Shown here in pieces: positions 46,099 to 57,082 of a DNA stretch of 64,000 nt. The notes beneath the pieces are model-generated. The model saw only the letters and a list, made by a program, of their open reading frames with translations. It was not told the origin of the DNA and ran no database searches. Both the position numbers and the translations under genes were made by a program. Numbering within the stretch: position 1 is the first letter of the stretch; every line of letters begins with the position of its first letter. The DNA is taken from positions 134,791,990-134,855,989 of the forward strand of contig CP136067.1 in the NCBI GenBank assembly GCA_032622095.1, read 5' to 3'. Source of the stretch: Siphonodentalium dalli. Lineage: Eukaryota > Mollusca > Scaphopoda > Gadilida > Siphonodentaliidae.

Positions 46099-46682
46099 AG
46101 CCATATAATATTGAGTTTCTGTTGTTCTTTTTGAACAATTATAAATGTGTAGCTATTCAAGGGTGATATATGAAGTCAGTTATGAGTATATCAACCCTAA
46201 TATTATACATGACTATCGCTCATAACAACTAGTAAGTTGGACGACTGATTGCATTCATATATGATTGTGTCATGCACATTTGTTTTATATAAACACAAAA
46301 GTATATCATTTTATGTTAGTGTTATCAAAATTAAATATGTTTCTTAAAAAAAATTGGCCCTCAATAAGTTGGAATATATTCTGACCTAAGTTTTGTATAT
46401 TAAATGTACATTGATACTTTGCAAAACTGTGTAAATTCTTGTTTTCATGTGTATATCGTAAATAAAATTATAATGTCCAATAGCTATGATCCCAGTTCAA
46501 CAAGACGTTGTTCGTAAAAGTAATGGATTCTTATTTTGTTCAAAATTTGTCATTCACGTAGGCTATATGACCAACCGAACGGTTCAAGGTCATCGCGTTA
46601 CATGTAACACTGTCAAGAGCATATGTATGTATTGGCTGGACCGCTTGACTATATATGTATAGGACTCAATATGCTAACTTAC

Positions 46683-46749
46683 ATAATCTTTACCAAAATT
46701 GATAGAGAACGCCTCTTTCTCATCCCCGGTGGATTTATCCGGATTTAGC
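46683..46749 (-). CDS. 2OG-Fe(II) dioxygenase exon 3, copy B
   Basis: A 67-bp exon identical to exon 3A, acceptor CTTTGTTTCCAG, donor GTAAGT. It joins exon 2B (two bases of Gln codon) to exon 4B (phase 0) and supplies the G-D-x-K-E-A-F segment. Perfect identity over 67 bp while the surrounding introns differ at a few percent is compatible with constraint but too short to prove it. Confidence 0.87.
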
Positions 46750-47316
46750 CTGGAAACAAAGAATATTAGACGGGGAACATTATATTATAGTGAGAACAGC
46801 TTTTGTCGATTACCCTATATACGAACGACGCATTCGACGCACACCGTTGAGGTTCAAATTCGGCTGTGTATATTCTATATGTCGTCGGGAATTGGATTAT
46901 TAGCACCACGATGACTATTCCGAGTAACTGGTACAGGAGCAGGTATCTACATGTATAAATTGATTTTCTCACGTTTTACGCAATGAAACAATACATATTA
47001 TCACGTCATTCGAAAGCATAGCATACCTCCTTCATGATTATATTGCAACATTTAAACACTACTTTGACAATCAAGCGTACAACTGACAAGGAACGTCGAG
47101 TGGTGAATCGGCTTTAAGCACTCCGAAGAATGTTACATATTATTCGAAGAAAGTCGCCAATTATATATATATATAACTTAATTTTCAAAAGAAGTGTCAA
47201 ATGTTGCAATATTCAAGATACATGCTATGCGTTCGAATGATGTATAACATGTATTGTTTCGTTTCGTAAAACGCGAGAAAATTGAGTTTATATCTCTATT
47301 CCTGTTCATGTTACTC

Positions 47317-47727
47317 TTAAAGGTACTCAATCCGATCAGACCCTCATAAATTACTATTTCTTTGGCTTCGGTGGTAAAAAATATTTGATTCGAGTCAAGG
47401 AACGCTCAGAGTGATCAGATATCAATTTTTGAAGTTTTGTTATTTCTATTGTTTGTGGCCCAGAAACACGCCGTCAAAATGATGTCTCGGTCAAAATTGC
47501 GTTATTATTACCACTTGATTTTAGAGTTATCCATCTTCGTCCGTTTGAATAAGTGTTTCTGTGGCAATTATTAGTACACATCTCGAGAAATAACAAACTT
47601 CTATAATCAATATTTGATCACGCTGAGCTTTGATGGGTGGATTCCTCGACTCGAATCAAATATTTTTTACCCCTGAAGCCAAAGAGATAGTAATTTAAGA
47701 GTGCTTAATCGGATCGAGTACCTTTAA
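47317..47727. mobile_element. TTAA-ended foldback element, complete
   Basis: 411 bp beginning TTAAAGGTACTCAATCCGAT and ending ATCGGATCGAGTACCTTTAA, with long imperfect arms (AAATATTTGATTCGAGTC against GACTCGAATCAAATATTTTT). TTAA may be the target site, as in Kolobok or piggyBac relatives. No ORF. Confidence 0.78.
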
Positions 47728-48212
47728 TAGTCACTTGTTACTCGGAAACTGTTTCCCTTCCTGGTTCCATCCTGTTACTCGAAATAGTAAATCCCTTTAT
47801 ATCGCTCATTGCATTCCTATAGTATGCAACCTTATAGAGCATCATAGGTGCTCCTATGATGATCTCATGACATTTTCTAAAAGAATTACATACTTATCTA
47901 GAATCGCACTGAGTGAATTGTATCACGGCGCTCCTCTTGTAAATACAAAGACTTAGTGTCAACCAATCAGCAGTCTCGTTTTCGGTGCCATTTATTCCAT
48001 GTGAACGTTGTTTGAAATGTATGTGCATGTAAGAAGAATTGATTTCATTAACATATTTTATTTCTACAACAGAATACAAAGTCTTGGAGATTGGATGACA
48101 TATCATAGTTACACATTAAGCTAAAAAGGCCATATAATTTGTTCGAGTGTATATTCGATGATGTACATGCGTTGCATCTGAATATTTTCGATAAAGTCAC
48201 ATAAACACTCAC

Positions 48213-48328
48213 TGTTCTCGTCCCATGTGGTCGTAACCGTGGAAACCGTCATGTGGTCGTTTGTACTTCATTTTCGTCTCCGTATTGAGGCAGAAGAACT
48301 GTTTTGAAACATCGAATGCGTCATCAAT
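48213..48328 (-). CDS. 2OG-Fe(II) dioxygenase exon 2, copy B
   Basis: A 116-bp exon, phase 0 in (joins exon 1 after Leu) and phase 2 out, acceptor TTTCTAATATAG, donor GTGAGT. It encodes the same 38 residues as exon 2A, with SKQFF and KMKYKRPHDGFHGY. The hAT transposon begins 138 bp away, in intron 1. Confidence 0.88.
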
Positions 48329-48466
48329 CTATATTAGAAACAGACAAGCTAGTAATAACCCTATATACTATACGTAAATAGTGTGCGACAAACAAAACAC
48401 TCAATCCCGGGTGACCCCACCATGGAACACCAGAATTCACGGTGAAGGTTTCCGCGGCGTTCGATC

Positions 48467-51400
48467 CAGGGGTGGCACCAGAAAATCCCCGACAGGGGGG
48501 CTACACAAATTACACCATATTGCCTGTTGGTATGTGAAATGAGCGACATATTGTGTGTGGCGAACCAATGAACAAAACCATATTGAAGTAATTATAGTCT
48601 CTTAGCTGGAGCTTGGAGAATTCTAATAGATCTACAGTTGCTTATAATTGATGAACATTATCACATATGTAAATAATAACACATATATTATGGTGGTGTC
48701 AATTAAACTTGAATTAAGGCTTCGCCACACTAATATTTGACCTGAGACAAGTCAGTGATAAGATAATTAAATTTCTTTTAAATTATTGCCAATATTGGCA
48801 CATGTGATACATCAAACTGGCCGTATATCTACATGTTTGCATTAGCTTATATATAACAGTGATATTTTAGCTTAATATATTGTTGCGAGGAACTGCATGT
48901 ATTTGACATATTGGTTAGTGTTAAGTGATCCTATTTTAAATATAAAAAAACATGTCTTACTGATGGGCTATCATGTCACGATGACACTCATATCCACCCC
49001 AGTAGGCCTATTGTGCATGTATTGTGATAATGGTGTCAAAGTCGGGGAAATTCATGCAATGATCTAAGGTCGTGGGCCATGCACTCATGTGTTAAACGCA
49101 TGCTTTACATGCATATACAGTTAATTGGGTAAATGAAAATGTGCTTACCTGAAGTTAGCTCCTATATGTGCACACGAAGTTTGAACAAAACACGGTTAAT
49201 CCATAATAAGAAACACACACACAATGAAATTCTGTACACTTTTGTCAATTTGTCTCTATATACATATGACATCTGAAGTTTGTTCACAAGTTCACAATCT
49301 ATATATACATGTATCATTTAACAAATGACACAATGGTGGTTAGTTCCACGGTAGTAACAGAAGTTATATCGAAATTCTGCACTTTGGAAATTTCGCCTTA
49401 AACATATTAATAACGACATCCAAGTCAATCCTGCTGCCACGTTCTCGGTGGATTCCTAACATCATCACACTGTCCAAACGCTGATCCTTCATCACAGATC
49501 GGAGATCATTTTTTTATCAGTCGCATTGAACTAAAGTTTCTTTCACACTCTGCTGTGTACATGCAATCGTAGCAATGCGTTCTAGCTCGAAAAATGCTTC
49601 TCTTGATTTTACCAAATAAGATCTTAATTGGAGCAGGCTGGTCGGTTGTTGTTGTTCTTTTGGTTTTCTTTGAATCGTGCGCTTCAATGTAGCTATTTCA
49701 CATGTGAGTGCATCTGTGTCTGAGTCAAACAATTTAGCAAACTCCACAAGCAATGCTGTATCCAGGTAAACTTGAGAACTAGGACATAAAGCTGTTATTC
49801 CTTTCATCATTGAAATATTGTTATTGTCAAATCTTTTGTCCAGTTCGGCGTTAACCCTGTCTATAATTTGATACACATCTTGTACATATGCATCAAACCC
49901 AACTTCGGTTCGCTTTCCGATAGTGCTCTCCACGAAAAAGTCTCGAAGACCCAATGGTGGTGTTACCTTTCTAGTAGGGCGGGCATTCTCAGGTAAATTT
50001 AATTTGGTGGAGACCGCTTCTGCTGCATTCCAAAATTCTTGACATGTGTCTCTTGTGCGACAGTCGTTAACTTCACTTATCAAAGTGGCAATTAATTCGA
50101 CAGCATTAGTTAGGTCGTTGGTAGCTTTCTGTAACATATCAGATGCAAATTTAGCTTTCTTTAGAATGTGTTTGATTACAGCTAGGTATCGAACAAAGCG
50201 GCGGTCTATCTGGAGCATGAATCCAGTGGCTTCGGTTATCCGTTCTGGTTTGTCGTCGTTATCTATGACATCCTGCAGCACTTCATACACGATGTCCAAA
50301 TGTTTCCAAATGACATTAAACTGTTTGGCCGGACATGACCATCGGGTGTCGGACACCTTCCCAACTTCAACTTTCTTCCTTTTATGCAGTTCTAATTTGT
50401 TGACCCATCTCACATGAACAGTGCTGCTGCTCATAAATGAATGAAGCTCCTTGAAGAGCGATATCATGTCGGCTACGCATTTTACATCAGTGACAACATC
50501 AACTATCACCAGATTCAGTCTGTGGCAAAAGCAGTGAACATAGTACGCCATTTTGGATCCAGTTTTCTCTGGAATTTTTTTATTAACTCCGTTCAAATGC
50601 ACGGAAACAACTGTTGCTCCATCGTAACCCTGTCCAACACAATTGGTCATGTTGGCATCGACTCTCTGTAGCCTTCGAATGATTGTTTCAGAAAGTCCAT
50701 CAGCATCTAAAGAGTCTGCTTCAGCCACGCCAATAAACTCCTCGTGAATTGCATTCTCAAAACAGTAACGCACTGCCACAACAACCTGCTCCTTGTGGCC
50801 TGTATCTTTAGACTCATCGGCAAGGATGGTGAAGTATTTAGCTTCACGAAGTTCATTCTTCACCTGATCCAAAACGAGATCACTCATAATAATTAGCAGA
50901 GCATCCTGTACGGCATGGTGTGTGTACTTGGCATTTCGTGGTCCGGAACGAATTTTTTCAGCAATTATTGGATCGCTTCTTGCCACTAATGACAGAATGG
51001 CCAGAAAGTTACCACACGACGGTCCATAGTCAAGTGTTTCAACATCGGTTCCCTTATTGCGAAAAGACCTGCCAGTTTCACGTTGTGCAATCTTTCTCTG
51101 AGCTGTTAGCAGCAATATGTCAGATATTATACGCATGTAGTGTCTGTTATCTTCAACAAGCTTTGTGTGTGCAACGTCCTGAAGTTCCAATACGGACTGA
51201 AATGCTCCGGACTTAACATCGACGTAGTGGGAATTGGCATCAACACATTCTGCGTGATTGAAACTTGTTTGATGCTGCAACAGTTTGTTATTTTTTTTCG
51301 CACCATAGCATTTTTTCCAATGAGATAATCCATGACCAACGAATGTCGATTCCACTCGGTCTATGGAAAAATGCCTGCAATGGAAACAATAGATGGAATC

Positions 51401-52722
51401 TTCTTTTTGAGAATACTCTATCCAGGGATATCTCTCATATAAAGCCGGATCGAACGCCCTGTACTGTTTACCACTCAAATGTGATGGAAACTTTATATTA
51501 TGTGGTTGGTGTGGAATGTCATCTTTGGATGTCGAAATATCGTTAGGTCCGGGTATTTTCGTTTGTGGTTGCGAGTCTGTCGTATCAGAAACTTGGTCTA
51601 ACCCAGATGGGTCGATTTCTTCCTCGTCCTCTTTTTCGTCACCAGATTCGTCTTCGTGTTCACTTTCAGTCACTTGACTAATGTCTTCGTGGTTGTCATC
51701 TTCTGTGTTTTCTTGTCCTTTAATCGCTGTACGTTGATTTGTTTCAATGCACTCCTGAACTCCTAATACAGCATTATCATGTGTCTCTATATCATCGATT
51801 CTGCGCTTTTTTGATGAATGTGCAGCTGGTTTTGAAAAAAATACATCCATCTTTGGTTGTTGTCCGTCATTTTCATCCATAAGAAGGGCTGTTGGTGCTA
51901 TGCGACCAGAATCGTGTAGATCTTTGTGTTTTGATTTGGTGTGTCGCGTAACATAGTCATTTTGGAAAATGTCGTTACATATAGTGCACCTCACATTGAA
52001 TCGCACAGCCTTTGCCATTTTATACAGTAGAAATAGAAATGAACTGAACGTCCCATGTATACCGGTATTAGTAAATACAAAATTAATGCCTTGCTTCTTA
52101 TATATTTGAATGTAACACATGACACATGATGGTTCCGGGGCCGGGCCAAAATGCGAGGGAGTCGTCATAAAGTTTAGCAATACATCAGTCATAATTAGCA
52201 GATGAGATAACTCGAAGATTAAAACCCATGAATTGTTGTGAAAATTCCTATATTCTAGGGAGGCCACTTGTCTTATGTGTCAGTTCTAATTTATAATTTC
52301 ATTAGTTGCAAGTGCCAGCATGGTGTTTCACTGTCGGGGATATAGCTAACATGTGGTTATATAGACCAATGTGGCCATTGTGACGAATGCCAGAGTAACT
52401 AGCAATGATAAAACTCACATGTTTGAATAGATTTTCATTACCACTAAAAGGCTGATGGTGTAACAATACAGGGGAATACCCCCGGATTTAATGGGAACAT
52501 GTGCCATGAATATTTTGTGTGGGATATATTCCGCTGTATGTTCTCTTTCTGACACTTTCCCACACTGACAGTCTGTACATGATTACTTCATCTTATACAC
52601 ACAACCGACCTACATATAGAAAATCCCCGACAAGTCCTCCCCGACGAGGGGGCTAGAGCTCCCCGACAAGGGGGCTATAGCCCACCCCCCCCCCCGTGCC
52701 CCACCCACTGGCGCCACCCCTG
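48467..52722 (-). mobile_element. Complete hAT transposon, 4256 bp
   Basis: The ends are CAGGGGTGGC / GCCACCCCTG, flanked by the perfect 8-bp duplication GTTCGATC (48459-48466 and 52723-52730), the hallmark of hAT. Subterminal CCCCGACA(A)GGGGGCTA repeats sit inside both ends (about 48485-48505 and 52625-52685) and are likely transposase-binding sites. It carries one minus-strand transposase gene, now frameshifted. It was inserted before the tandem duplication, since copy A has its left part. Confidence 0.96.
49367..52018 (-). pseudogene. hAT transposase, ZMYM1-like, frameshifted (copy B)
   Basis: The ATG at 52018 is preferred because it starts MAKAVRFNVRCTICNDIF, a C2H2 finger (C-x2-C...H-x4-H); the 83 upstream codons look untranslated. 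Next come an acidic linker, then a TTF-type zinc finger region (YPWIEYS, IYCFHCRHF, HQTSFNH), then the catalytic core with ILADESKD (first Asp), CVGQGYDGA (second Asp) and DTRWS. The frame breaks at about 49554, where 14 bp present in copy A are missing, and a T run is one base longer (T7 against T6 at 49510-49516). The CERNFSS block with the catalytic Glu is therefore out of frame. It would cut and join DNA if intact; as it stands it is dead. Confidence 0.93.
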
Positions 52723-52996
52723 GTTCGATCCACGGTGAATTTGCGTTGAACGGATTAATATGAATCGAGATAAATCATGGCGACTGACCAGGGCTCACAA
52801 AGAATCACCGCAAAATACCGACAACTCTCCGGAACTTAGAATAGTTCACGAAATTTCGATTCATTTTATAACAATACTAGCTGGAACAGGCTACCAACAA
52901 GAGTCTTTATTCAACGTCGGATGGGTCTGCGGCCCCTTTGTCCGTTAATTTAAGGGCCTGTGGCCAGACAGTTCCTACTCTTATATATTGATAAGT

Positions 52997-53115
52997 ACAA
53001 GCGCAATAAGAATATTCCCTATTGCCCTTAAGCGCAATAAGGAATATCGTATTGCACTTAAGCGCAATAAGGAATATCTTATTGCGGTATCTCTAATTGC
53101 GCTTAAGCGCTATTA
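52997..53115. repeat. ~33-bp minisatellite TTAAGCGCAATA
   Basis: About three to four copies of CTTAAGCGCAATAAGGAATA plus a variable end. The motif resembles the GCGC-rich foldback elements at 18.3 and 45.3 kb. Confidence 0.75.
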
Positions 53116-53315
53116 TCTATTAAATGTCAATTTGACTTCCCATAAAATAGGCCCATTATAAGCGTACTTGGTTTTTTGTTATTTATTTAATAAAAATTGT
53201 TTAAACCAAACTTCTTTTTTTTTAAATAACGGCGCGTTATAATCTTCACCAGGGTACCCCCAGTCACCACACCAAGTCGCTTTAAATCGGACCAACAGTC
53301 TGGGATAAAAATTCG

Positions 53316-53329
53316 GACAGACAGACAGA

Positions 53330-53363
<34 letters not shown>
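53316..53363. repeat. (GACA)n then (TA)n microsatellite
   Basis: A short GACA run is followed directly by about 15 TA dinucleotides. Confidence 0.95.
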
Positions 53364-53365
<2 letters not shown>

Positions 53366-55115
53366 TTAACTAAATATTGACAATTGTCATATCTTGACTT
53401 GTTTAAACTTTTAATGGCCACGAAAATGAAAAATTGTGGAAACAGTTACTGTAGACCTATGCAATACATGTATACATACGTTTCGTGGTAATTACCGTGA
53501 TCCATGGAGTGTCGCGGTGATTCTGGGTCGTATGTAGTGACGTTGGATAAAACTGCCACCATGTTAATTACAACATATAGCGCTAGCTAATTTAATATTT
53601 TCTGCGTTATATCTAGCCGAAAATCATTGTCTAAACGCCTTGAAAGAGTAGCAAAACTGGAAGGGGATAACCATTGCATGACTGGATCTTCCTATAATTT
53701 TGCGAAACCCCTGTACCAATGCACAAATCAAACATTACTTATGAAGAATGTTAAGTCCAAATTGAAGTCCGTATTTCGAATACGGAGTGTGGTCGCGTCA
53801 CTGTGCATGGTTTTGCTCCACCAATGTCATATTCATGGTCACGTTCTTGCCACGGGAAACTTGTAGCAAAAACATATTGAAATATATACCTCATATACAT
53901 ACCACAGGGGGGGGGGCACTAATTCGGTACGAATAGCGCCGAACGCCGTCAACGTTGATTTTCTGATTCACTGCACCGATTTTGGTTGGATAAACGGTAT
54001 TGTCGCGTATATTGCTACTTCCAAAAGTTATATAAACCCTCCTTACCATGCAAAGTGCTGTAGAATGCCGATATAAACCTGTTTTATACGTTCAAGTGTT
54101 AGAAATCTTTCTAATCTGAGCACAAACATGTGACGGTTCACCATTAATCGTGGCAACATAATCTTTCTGATTGGTCGATATTCACGTGGCTTTGTTTACG
54201 AAAAGACAGTCCGAAAAAAAATATTGTGTATATCGACCAATGTGAAAGAGTCACATTTGCTAATACCGTGTGCGTAACGTAACTATCACAAGTATAACGT
54301 ACTCTTAATTATCGCCAATATCATGCTTAAGACATTTTAAACATATCATTTTCGGCTTGTTTTATATTATTTTTATGAAAAGGAATAACAAATGGCGTAA
54401 TAAATATATATAACGACAAATAGAATCAAATTGGTCATTTTCTTGGTACAGGCAAGGTACGAAAATTGGTGAAATCTGAGTACGAACGTCGGAGTGTTCC
54501 AATATCGTATTGCGATAATCACCAACCGTAGAGTGCATGTTACTGCTGCGATTTGAAGCAATTTTCTCACTTCAAAGTATACAAAAGTTGTTTTTAGACC
54601 TTCCACTGCATTTGACAGTGTAAGGAGGTTTTTATTCACTTTTGAAAGAAGAAAAACAAGCGACAATGCCGTTTACGCGGCCATAATCGGTTCGGTGAGT
54701 CAGAAATGCAACGAATTTCGGGAATTGGAAACCGAACATTGTCTAGCCTTGTCTTATATATTATATATTATGTAAATACTGTTTTCTACAAAGTGCCTGT
54801 GGTTCGTGCGTGTTCGGCCCATATTGTGAAGGTTTTTGAGAACATTTTTCAAACGAATGTGATGTACGCCGTGTAGTTTTTTTGTGGCGTGTGTATACAT
54901 CTTACTGCGTTATACTCAATCTTTATGACTGGAAAAATTCACTCTTCTAACGAAACTCTCATTCGTGTGTTTATAAGCAAATACCGAGATTCCACACGCG
55001 GCAAGGCTCTTGTGGAAATCGGTATTTAAATCTCGTATTCAGTCAAAATCCGTCGGTATCCTGTATGTATTGTTTTTGTGACTGAGAAAATATGTAGCAA
55101 GTCGAGTGAACTTAC

Positions 55116-55271
55116 CAGTGGTTGCTTGATACCATGGTTCTTGATATAACAAAATCCTGTTGTTGTTAAAGCATTGAAAATATCAGAAGCAAGGGGCTTC
55201 AGTAGTTCGCTCGATACGTCATCAGATTGATTCACGCTAAAACTGGAGAAATCAACCAGTGGAATGGACAT
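55116..55271 (-). CDS. 2OG-Fe(II) dioxygenase exon 1 (start of gene)
   Basis: The first coding exon, 52 codons from the ATG at 55271 to donor GTAAGT at 55115-55110, phase 0. It encodes MSIPLVDFSSF and, 25 residues on, TTGFCYIKNHGI, the signature start of the DIOX_N domain of isopenicillin-N-synthase-like dioxygenases (I-P-x-x-D-F ... G-F-x-Y-x-x-N-H-G-I). No signal peptide, so probably cytosolic. With exons 2-5 it gives about 189 residues, roughly the N-terminal 55-60% of a family member. The exon occurs once; it lies outside the duplicated segment. Animal members of this family mostly lack known substrates. Confidence 0.92.
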
Positions 55272-56130
55272 GATTTGCAAGCTTCAAGAAGTCAGAACTA
55301 GAGGATTATCGAAATGAGATCCTGAGCACATGCATATACGAAAAGCAAACAGATAGTAAAATCGTGCATGTATGATACAAGCATCAATAGCACAGACTTT
55401 ATCTCAATATCACATGAAATCCGGTCGTTAATGTTGAGGTAAAAATTACACCAACGTCTTCGTCGCTTGCATGCATAAATATAAACACTATTTAATTCTG
55501 CTGAACAATATATTTGAATAGGTTGCGCACTGCCCAATGATATGGTTAATATCTCATGGTGTATTGTTGAAATGTGCAGCAACATGCGACAAGAACACTG
55601 TGAATTTCATGGCTCTAATTGTGTAATTTGTTCGCGGAATGCATGCGTAACGAGAGCACTGAGACACAAATATGCGTTGTGTCTCTATATTTCACCGTAC
55701 CTGTATACAACAAATAACGTACCGTAGCCCAGTGACTCAGTTGATATGGTGCATGTCACGTGATCCACGCAAACTTATTCGTGTACATTGACATGTTTGT
55801 CAGTTACTTATCGGGTTTGGTGGTTTCTACGTGCATTGTGGTGATTTATTGGTTAGATCAACCTTTACGCTACACAGCCTCCAGTATTGACAAGCCCATT
55901 AAGGGTACGTTCATACACTGGCAGGTTAGCACGGCATTTTTTGAAGGTATTTTCTACCAGAAATCCCTATGGTGCAAGAATATGAACGGCAACATGCATA
56001 TACCATGCATATACCATACATATTAACCAATGATAGCGACATGTGAGGTAATATTTCGGCAGTCACACACGTAACGGTGATACTAACACATTGCCTTATA
56101 TAACTGTATGACTGATTATTGCGATGTTAT
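55272..56130. other. Upstream region of the oxygenase gene
   Basis: Should hold the 5' UTR and promoter of the minus-strand gene. No TATA box or other element is convincing, and no upstream coding exon is seen. Confidence 0.45.
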
Positions 56131-56132
56131 TG

Positions 56133-56310
56133 CAGGATATTTACAGGCACCGCTACTATTGGAACTACATAGTTTTCACTTCGCATGTAGTTAGCTGTGG
56201 TACAGATGCAAGTGCAGGATATTTACAGACACATTTCGATAGCATCGCTACTACTGGAACTATACAGTTTTCACTTCGCATGTAGTTAGTTGTGCACATG
56301 GTACAGATGC
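56133..56310. repeat. ~85-bp direct repeat, two copies
   Basis: TGCAGGATATTTACAG, then a CGCTACTA(T/C)TGGAACTA(C/T)A block and TTTTCACTTCGCATGTAGTT occur twice in tandem (56133-56214 and 56215-56310), the second with a small insertion. Confidence 0.85.
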
Positions 56311-56589
56311 ATGTTATAAGCATTTTTGCATTAGGTTTCTGACCCATTGTAGCTTTCTTTTCAGAAATACGTGCAAAATAATGCCTGTCAAATTATCGAG
56401 TGTTTGTACGTACCCTAACACATATGTCGTTATGTGCTTAATACATGCAACCCGTCCTAGAATACGTGAATTAAAAAAAAAAGACTTTAAAGGTTTATTC
56501 AGGCACATACATGGCTTGTTTGTCGTCGTGTGTGATTATACTTCCATTTTATAGTTCCGGATTCATTGTTGAGGGGAACGTCATGTGGC

Positions 56590-56765
56590 GTGAACGTAGT
56601 CAGGGATCTAATAAGGGTACCCTTGCACCCCCTGGGACTTAACTTCACCCCACTCATTTTGTTCCTTATTGTGTCCTTCAACTTTTAAGCAATGTTAACA
56701 AGAAACAAAAGTGGCTGTGTAGACTCCAGACAAGATGGCGGCCATCATGGCCGCCGTTTTTCAGA
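56590..56765. repeat. Extra direct copy of the palindrome's outer segment
   Basis: ACTTAACTTCACCCCACT, GTTAACAAGAAA and AGACTCCAGACAAGATGGCG repeat here in the same order as at 57134-57245, at lower identity. This is an older direct duplicate about 500 bp upstream of the palindrome. Confidence 0.75.
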
Positions 56766-57082
56766 CTAGGCCCTAAGTCAGTTTGATGCAAATTATAGCG
56801 GGAAACTCTTATAAAATGTATACAAATGTATATATTTTCGTGAAGCTAAGACATAATGACACTTTTATAGGGCAAAATTGAAACTTAGAAATTAGACATT
56901 ATTTTGTATTTTTTATATTAATTTAGCATTGAAGCAATGATATATGTAATTATTTGGGTCCGATCCCTCAAAATTTCGATTTTACAGAATGCGGTATAAC
57001 ATTTCACAAAAAATCACAATTGGGATTCTAGTCATATTACAACATGAAATTAGCAGAATTGTGTAATGTAAATGAGGCATAT

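Larger units (their letters stand above)
23761..50804. repeat. Tandem duplication, copy B
   Basis: Right copy of the duplication. It begins with an 8-C tract matching the 14-C tract at 4341-4354 and runs collinearly with copy A to the hAT transposase position equivalent to 23760. It is longer (27 kb against 19.4 kb) because of the LINE, the mini-Polinton and the expanded satellite. Contains oxygenase exons 2B-5B and the empty Helitron site at 24027/24028. Confidence 0.93.
52731..55115. other. Oxygenase intron 1, right part
   Basis: No exon seen. It contains a TTAAGCGCAATAAGGAATAT repeat (about 52997-53115, three ~33-bp copies), GACA and TA microsatellites at 53316-53363, and a poly-G run near 53910. 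A loose inverted pair (CTCCTTACCATGCAAAG near 54040 against TGACAGTGTAAGGAGG near 54615) may be an old foldback element. Confidence 0.5.

Noticed and set aside
55272-55280. Upstream start for oxygenase exon 1 at 55280
   Set aside because: The codon there is TTG; the first ATG in frame is at 55271 and gives the usual family N-terminus.
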